6,882 nt of DNA from Methanoregula sp. (GCA_003136075.1 PNBP01000081.1:10149-17030); one strand, 5' to 3'; shown: positions 1 to 5,197, counted from the first letter of the stretch. Notes: generated by a model not told the origin, from the sequence alone. A program made the numbers and translations.

Positions 1-115
1 ACTACAAGTAAAAAACCCCGACGAAGCAACCCGGCGACCCCTATCATGATGGGGCAAACTCACCATGCCCCTGAGTACGATGAGTGCCGCCTCACCTGTC
101 CATTCAAAGTACACT

Positions 116-220
116 GCCCGACCCCCTCCATCAACTTACCCCCATTCCCCGGCAATTTCACCATCGTAAAATAGCACCAGTTTTGTCCTTATTTTGGCCG
201 GGCTCATGAGGGGGTCGGGC
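116..220. repeat. 13-bp perfect inverted repeat with a nested 6-bp repeat
   Basis: GCCCGACCCCCTC at 116-128 is exactly complementary in reverse to 208-220. Inside it, CCCGGC (148-153) pairs with GCCGGG (197-202). The outer arms are 79 nt apart. As RNA this could fold into a two-level stem of about 105 nt on either strand. I see no target-site duplication at its ends and no transposase, so a structured RNA or regulatory element fits better than a miniature transposon. The repeat is certain, but its function is unknown. Confidence 0.75.
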
Positions 221-223
221 GGG
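200..223 (+). other. Canonical G-quadruplex motif
   Basis: The + strand has four G-runs: 200-202, 210-214, 217-219 and 221-223. The loops between them are 7, 2 and 1 nt, which meets the usual G3+/N1-7 pattern. It overlaps the right arm of the 116-220 inverted repeat, so quadruplex and stem would compete. It directly abuts a TATA-like patch at 224-231. The motif is seen directly, but folding in the cell is inference. Confidence 0.6.
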
Positions 224-494
224 TATATTATGAAAACAAGTACCATGAGCGATCATTAAAACCATTATATTTCTGATGTGAACTTCCCGGACACGCCATT
301 CCGCAAGGGATCGGTTTGTACCCGTCCGACCCTTCATCACCCTTGACCCGGAGACCCACGGCAGGAGCAGACCTGTTCGCACTGCCTATGAGCGATGCCT
401 CATGGAATCGCCCTGCAAAAATCCACACAGAGACGCGATTGGCAGGGTGATACCGGAAAATTGTAAAATCCCATGAATGGATCGCTGACTCCGG

Positions 495-508
495 GAAAAG
501 CTTAAACA
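495..508 (+). promoter_or_regulatory. Putative TATA box for the small lipoprotein gene
   Basis: An A-rich stretch followed by CTTAAACA lies about 25-30 nt before the ATG at 533. That is the spacing expected of an archaeal TATA box when transcription starts at or next to the start codon. No Shine-Dalgarno sequence precedes the ATG, so a leaderless or near-leaderless transcript is plausible. The match to the archaeal TATA consensus is only moderate. Confidence 0.3.
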
Positions 509-532
509 TGTCAGAACCATTCTATCTCAATC

Positions 533-901
533 ATGCAATCAGGAGGTATTGTTTGCATCATTGTTTTCTGCTTAATAATCACAGCAGCATGTATCCAGCT
601 GCCGGGTATGCATATTATTAGTAACACACCCGATCCCATTATCGGCCAATGGATTGGTGGTGAACCGCCGGCATCAGACCGGCACCTCATTTTCTATGAA
701 AACCAGACATTTTATTCCACAAACTTTTTTTTAAACAACGGGGAAACGGTTGACACCGGGAACTGGACAAAGATACATTCTGGACTCTATACAACGCAAT
801 CAGTCACCGGTGAAACAACCGACTGGGTGTATGATTCATTTTATGATTCACTGTATATGAGCAAAGTCCCCCAGATGAAATACAACCGCTATAAAGGATA
901 G
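533..901 (+). CDS. Small secreted or lipid-anchored protein of unknown function
   Basis: This 122-residue protein begins with a hydrophobic segment (about residues 6-19) ending in ITAAC, which resembles a lipobox with Cys20 as the lipidated residue. The peptide before the hydrophobic core (MQSGG) lacks the usual positive charge, so a simple membrane anchor is an alternative. The mature part starts with a PDPIIGQW segment (33-40) and alternates short hydrophobic and aromatic stretches (FYENQTF 54-60, GNWTK 76-80, YDSFYDSLY 100-108). This suggests a small beta-sheet fold like the many DPIxGxW extracytoplasmic proteins I associate with Methanomicrobiales, which have no known function. The start is fixed: an in-frame TAA at 503-505 and no other usable start codon lie upstream. 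There is no Shine-Dalgarno sequence. It is convergent with the transporter gene, with 43 nt between the stop codons and no clear terminator. I am sure it is coding, less sure of lipidation, and cannot assign a role. Confidence 0.75.
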   Translation: MQSGGIVCIIVFCLIITAACIQLPGMHIISNTPDPIIGQWIGGEPPASDRHLIFYENQTFYSTNFFLNNGETVDTGNWTKIHSGLYTTQSVTGETTDWVYDSFYDSLYMSKVPQMKYNRYKG

Positions 902-944
902 CCCGGGAGATTGTGATAGCCCGTATAATACCTGACAGTCTTCA

Positions 945-2984
945 TTATTTAGACCGGTATCCCGGCGGGGACTCTTTTTCTGCACTGATCGGCATAATAA
1001 CCGTCGTAATACCGCTGTACTGCAACCGTCGCTGTATGGCAAATGCTGTCTCGTTGTGCAGGATTTTCTGGAAGGGGTTTTCATGGCGGAACACGATCTG
1101 TCCGGTAAAGAACGTGGAATTCGGGAATTCCTGTGCGATATGTTTACAGAGAGGTACTGCCAGTCCCACAACATCAGTGCCTATATCCATACGGTAATCT
1201 GCTGCAAAGCCTGACTCACGGGCAAGATTCACGTATTTATCCAGTGCGTTTCTTGTTGATTCCGAAAGTGCCGTCATTTCAGCTGAACCCTTGAATGTTC
1301 CTGAATCAACGACGGCAATAGAAACAAATATAAAATTATCATAGACCCCGGGGAAATTTTTCGTTATGGAATAAAACGTGTTGACGCCCAACCCATGAAA
1401 CCCGGAAACGAGCTGCACTGCAGTCATTTTATGGGGATTCACGGGATCGGTATTCTTACTACCGGTTGTGGGTATAATTTCAAGCAGGGTATCTAATTTT
1501 CTCAACCCTCGCGTTATCGTCTGGTAATGTTCATGGATCAGGAAACAGAGTCCTACAAGGGCAGCTGTCAGAAATAGCGTGAGCCAGCCACCCTCGCCAA
1601 TCTTTTCATAGATGGTGATAAGGAGAATTGTACTGCACAGGACAAACCCGATGATATGGATGAGGATGTGTCGTTTCCAGTTCGTTTCTGTTGCCCTGTT
1701 TTTGTAAAAGAACCGTGCCATACCGAACTGGGATAGGGAAAACGTGATGAACACGTTAATGGCGTACATGGTGACGAGAAAGACTATCGACCCGTGTGAA
1801 AAGATCATGAGCAGGAGGGCCGATCCGCCCATCAGGATAATTCCATTTGTCATCGTAAGGCGTTCTGACAGGAGTGCAAATGACCGGGGGAGCCATGAAT
1901 CGATTGCCATATTTGCCATCACCCTGGGCCCGTCTATGAACCCGGTCTGGGCCGCGACAAAGAGCAGGGCCCCCTCAGAGAGGATGGTAACCAGTGCGAG
2001 GACTCCCCCCAGAGGCCAGCCACCAAAGACTTGTGTTGCAAGGACCGCATTGAGGGTCTGTCCCTGGACCGGGTGAATGTTCCAGAGGAGATAACACAGA
2101 AAGAGACCACCGGAAAGCACGGCAAGTGAGATTGCCATATATCCCATCGTCCGCTTTCCGGTCCTCACCTTGGGCTCCCGCATGATCTGCATACCGTTTG
2201 CAACTGCTTCAATACCGGTATAGGTCCCGCCACCAAGCGAATAGGCGCGTAACAAAATGGCCAGAACGCCAATCATCCCCACCGTAGCCAAATCGTAGGA
2301 GAGTCCCGACTGAAATCCTGCAGCAACCACGGCAACCCGGGGAGCATGAGCAAAAATCCCATACCCGAGAAGCAGTGCATGGGCGATGATGAACACGAGA
2401 AATATCGGGGCAAGCGTCATGACGGATTCCTTGACCCCCCGCAGGTTCAATTCAATCAGGATTACGATGAGCAGGCAGGCGACAGCCAGTTTGAACGGTT
2501 GGTACGAATAGGGTAAAAACGAGAAGATGGCATCGGCACATGCCGCGATGGAAACCGTGATGGTCAGCATGTAGTCGATAAGAAGTGCGCTTCCGGATAT
2601 GACACCTGCCCGCTGGCTGATCGTGTGGGTGGCGACGATATACCCCCCACCTCCTCCAGGGTAATGTTCGATAATGCGGGTGTAGGCATACGAAATAATA
2701 AAGACAGTGAATGCGGTGCCAAATGCGAGGAAAATCGCGAGATACGTATGCTCGCCCAGTGCAAGAAACGCTTCAGGAGGCCCGTAGGAGGAGGATGATA
2801 CGCCGTCAGCCCCAAGGCCGATCCAGGCAAGAACGGGAATTAAGGCAATCTTATGGAATATCGTAGGGTCATCAATATTCTTCTTGGCGCCAATTATGGT
2901 TCGGCGGGCACCTGCCCGGATATCCTCCCAGTTCCACGAGTCTTTTTGTCCCACGGTATCTTCTTCCGGCAGCCGGACAGGCAT
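945..2984 (-). CDS. KimA/YdaO-type APC-superfamily transporter, probable potassium-proton symporter
   Basis: This 679-residue membrane protein has about 12 transmembrane segments (roughly residues 45-485) and a soluble C-terminal domain (about 495-679). It follows Bacillus subtilis KimA along its whole length, including the C-terminal ILHNETAF segment (641-648). Compared with KimA from memory, the ion-site residues are all present: Asp60, Tyr67, Asp137, Thr141, Ser145, Thr256, Glu259 and Tyr407, matching KimA D36, Y43, D117, T121, S125, T230, E233 and Y377. This favours proton-coupled potassium uptake over the amino-acid transport that automatic annotation would give. In KimA the C-terminal domain is cytosolic and the protein is controlled by cyclic di-AMP; whether that holds here is unknown. 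The N-terminus is about 25 residues longer than KimA. The ATG at 2984 has no Shine-Dalgarno sequence, and a GTG at codon 11 is an alternative start. A hairpin lies 12 nt upstream of the ATG. The gene is divergent from the PAS operon. Family is confident; substrate is inferred. Confidence 0.85.
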   Translation of the reverse strand: MPVRLPEEDTVGQKDSWNWEDIRAGARRTIIGAKKNIDDPTIFHKIALIPVLAWIGLGADGVSSSSYGPPEAFLALGEHTYLAIFLAFGTAFTVFIISYAYTRIIEHYPGGGGGYIVATHTISQRAGVISGSALLIDYMLTITVSIAACADAIFSFLPYSYQPFKLAVACLLIVILIELNLRGVKESVMTLAPIFLVFIIAHALLLGYGIFAHAPRVAVVAAGFQSGLSYDLATVGMIGVLAILLRAYSLGGGTYTGIEAVANGMQIMREPKVRTGKRTMGYMAISLAVLSGGLFLCYLLWNIHPVQGQTLNAVLATQVFGGWPLGGVLALVTILSEGALLFVAAQTGFIDGPRVMANMAIDSWLPRSFALLSERLTMTNGIILMGGSALLLMIFSHGSIVFLVTMYAINVFITFSLSQFGMARFFYKNRATETNWKRHILIHIIGFVLCSTILLITIYEKIGEGGWLTLFLTAALVGLCFLIHEHYQTITRGLRKLDTLLEIIPTTGSKNTDPVNPHKMTAVQLVSGFHGLGVNTFYSITKNFPGVYDNFIFVSIAVVDSGTFKGSAEMTALSESTRNALDKYVNLARESGFAADYRMDIGTDVVGLAVPLCKHIAQEFPNSTFFTGQIVFRHENPFQKILHNETAFAIQRRLQYSGITTVIMPISAEKESPPGYRSK

Positions 2985-2996
2985 ATTTCTGAGATA

Positions 2997-3013
2997 CGCA
3001 GAGCCGGTCTGCG
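2997..3013 (-). promoter_or_regulatory. Hairpin just before the transporter start codon
   Basis: CGCAGA at 2997-3002 and TCTGCG at 3008-3013 form a perfect 6-bp stem around a 5-nt GC-only loop. In the minus-strand transcript it would end 12 nt before the ATG at 2984. A stem there could limit ribosome access, or mark the 5' leader of an mRNA that lacks a Shine-Dalgarno sequence. It matches no riboswitch class I know. Confidence 0.45.
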
Positions 3014-3075
3014 CCTTGGGGATGATTCAGCCAAATATTGACTATGCACTAAAGATCCTGTACCAAATACCCGGC

Positions 3076-3086
3076 TTATTTAATTT
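3076..3086 (-). promoter_or_regulatory. Putative TATA box for the transporter gene
   Basis: Read on the minus strand, this AT-only patch is AAATTAAATAA, a fair archaeal TATA-like element within GC-richer surroundings. Transcription would start about 25 nt downstream, near 3050-3056. That leaves a leader of about 70 nt carrying the 2997-3013 hairpin. A second AT-rich patch at 3033-3040 is a weaker alternative that would give a much shorter leader. Confidence 0.3.
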
Positions 3087-3168
3087 CTGGTTTGAGTATT
3101 CTGATTGGCAGATCGATACCATCGAGTGCGGACAGTTGACTCAAGAATCACCAGCAAGCATGGCAAAG

Positions 3169-3203
3169 ATGCCCTGTCCCGTATAACGAGATTAAGAGGG
3201 CAT
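3169..3203. repeat. 7-bp perfect inverted repeat in the divergent promoter region
   Basis: ATGCCCT (3169-3175) and AGGGCAT (3197-3203) are exact inverse complements 21 nt apart. The arms sit about two helical turns apart between the two divergent genes. They could bind a dimeric regulator or form a stem in an upstream transcript. No T-tract follows on either strand, so a terminator is unlikely. Confidence 0.4.
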
Positions 3204-3210
3204 ATCCCGG

Positions 3211-3223
3211 ATTTATCGTAAAT
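3211..3223. promoter_or_regulatory. Small palindrome, possible operator
   Basis: ATTTA (3211-3215), spacer TCG, then TAAAT (3219-3223) form a 5-bp inverted repeat, shorter than typical for a helix-turn-helix operator. It lies 8 nt to the right of the AGGGCAT arm and about 45 nt upstream of the first rightward TATA box. The palindrome is visible, but operator function is inference. Confidence 0.25.
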
Positions 3224-3246
3224 ATCAGGACCGCAATGAATGGTGC

Positions 3247-3265
3247 TGACAAAAAAAGTTTGTCA
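3247..3265. promoter_or_regulatory. TGACAAA/TTTGTCA palindrome next to a TATA box, probable operator
   Basis: TGACAAA (3247-3253) and TTTGTCA (3259-3265) are a perfect 7-bp inverted repeat around a 5-nt spacer, giving a 19-bp site. It ends one base before the TATA-like CATATAAA at 3267-3274 and covers the position where the TFB recognition element would lie. A regulator bound here should affect TBP/TFB loading, so this is the best operator candidate in the window. The regulator is not encoded in view. Confidence 0.5.
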
Positions 3266-3266
3266 T

Positions 3267-3274
3267 CATATAAA
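3267..3274 (+). promoter_or_regulatory. TATA box, main promoter candidate for the PAS operon
   Basis: CATATAAA is a good archaeal TATA box. Transcription would begin about 25 nt downstream, near 3293-3299, giving a leader of about 80 nt before the ATG at 3376. A second TATA-like patch, CATATAAT at 3313-3320, would start transcription near 3340-3345 instead. Both cannot be equally close to the gene, and only 5'-end mapping would decide between them. Confidence 0.45.
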
Positions 3275-3312
3275 CCGGTTGTTGTGTGGCGGGGGAAAGA
3301 TGACTATACATT

Positions 3313-3320
3313 CATATAAT
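3313..3320 (+). promoter_or_regulatory. Second TATA-like box for the PAS operon
   Basis: CATATAAT lies 56 nt upstream of the PAS-gene ATG. It would give a short leader of about 30 nt that still includes the GAGGAG ribosome site at 3365-3370. It is less perfect than the upstream CATATAAA and lacks an adjoining palindrome. Confidence 0.3.
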
Positions 3321-3364
3321 CAAAAGGAGAATCCCTTGCCAGCAGAGATGCCCCCGGGGTTAAT

Positions 3365-3370
3365 GAGGAG
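3365..3370 (+). promoter_or_regulatory. Ribosome binding site that fixes the PAS-gene start
   Basis: GAGGAG ends 5 nt before the ATG at 3376. An in-frame TGA at 3364-3366 rules out any earlier start, so this site and that ATG define the N-terminus. It is one of the few strong Shine-Dalgarno sequences in the window. The lipoprotein and transporter starts have none. Confidence 0.7.
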
Positions 3371-3375
3371 AACAC

Positions 3376-4386
3376 ATGACTGGACAACCAAACGACAATG
3401 CTGCCTGCATTGAAGCAAACTTCCTTGATAATGCACTCGTGATGATAGCTGTCCTTGAAAAAGAGGGCAAAATCGTCTCATGGAACCATGCGGCAGAAGC
3501 GATCACAGGGTATTCATACGATGAAGTGGTGGGAAAAACCACAGTCTGGAAACAGCTGTACCCGGACAAAGATTACCGGGATAGTGTTACCGCAAAAATC
3601 GCATCAATCCTCTCTACAAAAAATTATTTTGAAAATCTTGAAACCATCATCCGCACCCGGTCCGGGGATTCCCGCATCATTCTCTGGAATACCAAAAAAA
3701 TTACGAATATGGGCCTGCCAAGGACCATCTCAGTTGGTCTTGATGTTACGGAACAGCGGAGGGCAGACCAGTTCCGCGAAAGCGTGATCGACAATGCAAA
3801 TATCCTGATTGCGGTTCTTGACAAAGGTAAAGTCATTGTCTGGAACAAGGCCGCAGAAACCATCACCGGGTATTCACGGGATGACGTGATCGGTAAACGG
3901 GATATATGGAAATGGCTCTATCCGGATGCTGAGTACCGAAATACTGTTACCCGACAGATTATGGATATCCTCACGAAAAACCTGTTCTTTGAGAACCTTG
4001 AAACGACCATTGTCACAAAATCCGGTGAAAAGAAAATTATTGCATGGAACACACGGCAGATCGCTAACGGGAAGGCACAGCAGGATATCGCCATCGGCCG
4101 TGACATCACCGAACGAAAACGAGCTGAGGAAGCCCTTCTGTCCTACATGACGGAAATGGCGATGAGGTTAAAGGGGCCCATCGAGATCATCCGGAATAAT
4201 CTGCAGGATGTAGCCGCGCTCGTCCGGAACGGAAAACTCGAACTCGATGATATGGCGATCGTGCTTGACAGCCAGGTAAGAAATGCCAACCAGATCGCAC
4301 AAAACGTCATTGAGTTCCAGCGGGCGGTAACTGAGAAGAACAAGGATATTCCCGAAGCCTACCGGAAATTCCTTGAGGGTGAATAA
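3376..4386 (+). CDS. Tandem-PAS sensor protein with a degenerate kinase-like tail
   Basis: This 336-residue soluble protein has two PAS domains (about residues 13-130 and 134-251). They are about half identical to each other with a repeat unit of about 120 residues. Shared landmarks are DNA, WN.AAE.ITGYS, LYPD, FENLET and WNT. Each ends in a TEQRRA or TERKRA linker of the kind that normally joins a PAS domain to a histidine-kinase core. The remaining 85 residues (252-336) are predicted helical. MAMRLKGPI (261-269) aligns with the MSHELRTPL box of a HisKA domain, with Met263 at the phosphoacceptor His position. No HATPase domain follows, and the reading frame ends normally at TAA. It therefore probably senses a ligand or redox state and signals by protein contact rather than phosphotransfer. 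There are no membrane segments or haem-binding motif that I can see. It is the first gene of an operon, 2 nt before the KaiC-like gene. The PAS assignment is strong; the function is inferred. Confidence 0.85.
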   Translation: MTGQPNDNAACIEANFLDNALVMIAVLEKEGKIVSWNHAAEAITGYSYDEVVGKTTVWKQLYPDKDYRDSVTAKIASILSTKNYFENLETIIRTRSGDSRIILWNTKKITNMGLPRTISVGLDVTEQRRADQFRESVIDNANILIAVLDKGKVIVWNKAAETITGYSRDDVIGKRDIWKWLYPDAEYRNTVTRQIMDILTKNLFFENLETTIVTKSGEKKIIAWNTRQIANGKAQQDIAIGRDITERKRAEEALLSYMTEMAMRLKGPIEIIRNNLQDVAALVRNGKLELDDMAIVLDSQVRNANQIAQNVIEFQRAVTEKNKDIPEAYRKFLEGE

Positions 4387-4388
4387 CA

Positions 4389-4940
4389 GTGACCGTTATT
4401 GTCAACCCTGATGCACTGGCACAAAAGCAGATCTTTTTGATCCTTGCGTCCCCGGGAAACATACGGGAGCGCAATATCCAGATCATTAAGGAACTCTCGG
4501 CGCTTGGCTATCATTCGGCAGTCATCACGACAAATTTTCCGTACAGTATCCTGAAGAAACTGTATGAGCAGAGCGGGGTCGATCTCACAAAGGTGTCCTT
4601 TGTGGATGCCGTCACGAGAAATTCCATCGGCAGTGTGGAAAATGTACCCGGTGTTGTCCGGTATATCAACAATCCTGCCAACCTGACGGATATGGGGATT
4701 GCAGTAACCGAAATGCTCAAGGAACACCAGGGACAGAAGGTCTGCATCCTGTACGATTCCATCAGTACAATGCTCATATACCTCTCATCACCCAATATAT
4801 CGAAATTCATCCACTTTGTGACGAACAAACTCCGGCTCATGGATATTTCAGGGGTGTTTCTTGCGGTGGAGAAAGGACTTGACCCGATGCTGATGACCCA
4901 GCTGACCACATTTGTCGATTCCGTGGTTGACACGGGATAA
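4389..4940 (+). CDS. KaiC/RecA-like signalling protein lacking a Walker A loop
   Basis: This 183-residue soluble protein has alternating strands and helices. IFLILASPGNIRERN (15-29) sits where the P-loop of a RecA-like ATPase would be but lacks GxxxxGKT. VCILYDSISTMLIYL (118-132) is a Walker-B-like strand. It is followed by helix SKFIHFVTNKLRLMD (138-152), the strand GVFLAVEKG (155-163) and a final TTFVDSVVD (173-181). This is the layout of the archaeal KaiC-like proteins linked to signal transduction, here without visible ATP binding. Translation starts at GTG 4389, with GGTGA (4378-4382) 6 nt upstream, inside the end of the PAS gene. Only 2 nt separate the two genes, so translational coupling and a shared role with the PAS protein are likely. 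I place it in the superfamily by pattern, not by search, and cannot name the exact family or partner. Confidence 0.7.
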   Translation: MTVIVNPDALAQKQIFLILASPGNIRERNIQIIKELSALGYHSAVITTNFPYSILKKLYEQSGVDLTKVSFVDAVTRNSIGSVENVPGVVRYINNPANLTDMGIAVTEMLKEHQGQKVCILYDSISTMLIYLSSPNISKFIHFVTNKLRLMDISGVFLAVEKGLDPMLMTQLTTFVDSVVDTG

Positions 4941-4947
4941 AATATAA

Positions 4948-5023
4948 GGCAGTTTAAAAAAATCTGCCAACAGAGGGGGTGGGATCGGGGGGGTTTAACC
5001 TCTTGTATACCTCCGCTTTTTTT
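4948..5023 (+). terminator. 3' region of the PAS operon: hairpin, G-quadruplex motif, T7 tract
   Basis: Eight bases after the stop codon, GGCAG (4948-4952) and CTGCC (4964-4968) enclose an A-rich loop. A G-rich stretch follows at 4975-4993 (GGGGG, T, GGG, ATC, then seven Gs), which fits a canonical G-quadruplex pattern. A run of seven Ts lies at 5017-5023. Archaeal RNA polymerase stops mainly at T-runs on the non-template strand, so the T7 tract is the likely stop. The hairpin and the G-rich part may protect the 3' end or slow the polymerase. Confidence 0.5.
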
Positions 5024-5035
5024 CAGGACTCTGCG

Positions 5036-5160
5036 CTGTTTTAAACAGGTACATCAGATTTGGGGTAAACTCAGCCATGCGGAAAAATACCTAAAATGCT
5101 CCCAAAAGGGAGTGTTGCCACGTGGACAAATCCGTCATGATCCTGCAAAAATATTCCCGT
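5036..5160 (-). other. Structured intergenic DNA between two converging operons
   Basis: There is no gene here. Three palindromic elements are visible: CTGTTT/AAACAG (5036-5048, one-base centre), CTCCC-AAAA-GGGAG (5099-5112), and the self-complementary CCACGTGG (5118-5125). Read on the minus strand, the 5099-5112 hairpin is followed by a short T4 run (5094-5091). This could act as a backup stop for transcripts passing the main spt5 terminator, or belong to a small RNA. The evidence is limited to the repeats. Confidence 0.3.
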
Positions 5161-5171
5161 GGGTGAAAATG

Positions 5172-5197
5172 TTTTAAAAAAACCAAAAAAATAAAAA
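5172..5197 (-). terminator. T-rich terminator of the ftsZ-secE-spt5 operon
   Basis: Immediately after the spt5 stop codon, the minus strand has three runs of 5, 7 and 7 Ts separated only by one A and by GG, then AAAAC. No hairpin is needed. This is a textbook archaeal U-tract terminator and one of the clearest signals in the window. It ends the operon right after spt5. Confidence 0.85.

Larger units (their letters stand above)
1..532. other. Long stretch without a recognisable gene, rich in inverted repeats
   Basis: I recognise no gene here. Two + frames are open from the left edge, one to a TGA at 47-49 and one to a TAG at 172-174. Either could be the last codons of an upstream gene, but neither peptide resembles anything I know. 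On the minus strand, short frames starting at ATG 47 or ATG 66 run off the left edge and could be the start of a leftward gene. Minus-strand frames across 158-509 encode peptides of 74 and 93 residues with no family resemblance, and I treat them as chance. What the stretch does hold is structure: two alternative hairpins (38-71), a 13-bp inverted repeat (116-128/208-220), a G-quadruplex motif (200-223), a TATA-like patch (224-231), a 6-bp stem (411-416/442-447) and a 9-bp direct repeat (245-253 and 388-396). Together these suggest a non-coding or regulatory region. Confidence 0.5.

Noticed and set aside
46..99. Possible C/D-box guide RNA (ATGATGG, CTGA, ACGATGA, CTGT)
   Set aside because: Three of the four boxes are imperfect, the D'/C' spacer is only 2 nt, and one guide region is too long at 18 nt; no terminal stem is visible.
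1..174. 3' ends of upstream genes at TGA 47-49 or TAG 172-174
   Set aside because: Both frames are open from the edge but short and unlike any known protein; the window edge prevents a decision.
116..220. Miniature inverted-repeat transposon
   Set aside because: No target-site duplication at either end, no second copy in the window, and the arms are GC-rich parts of a quadruplex motif.
228..509. Minus-strand frame of 93 codons (and an overlapping one of 74 codons, 158-382)
   Set aside because: No family resemblance, no ribosome site, uneven composition, and several stem-forming repeats within it; best seen as chance open frames.
2884..3186. Plus-strand frame of 100 codons across the transporter start and the divergent gap
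   Set aside because: It overlaps the transporter N-terminus on the other strand, shows no recognisable motif, and crosses the probable regulatory elements.
2985..3250. Cyclic di-AMP (ydaO-type) riboswitch before the transporter
   Set aside because: I looked for it because bacterial kimA has one, but the leader lacks the size and the paired core I would expect; only a single short hairpin is present.
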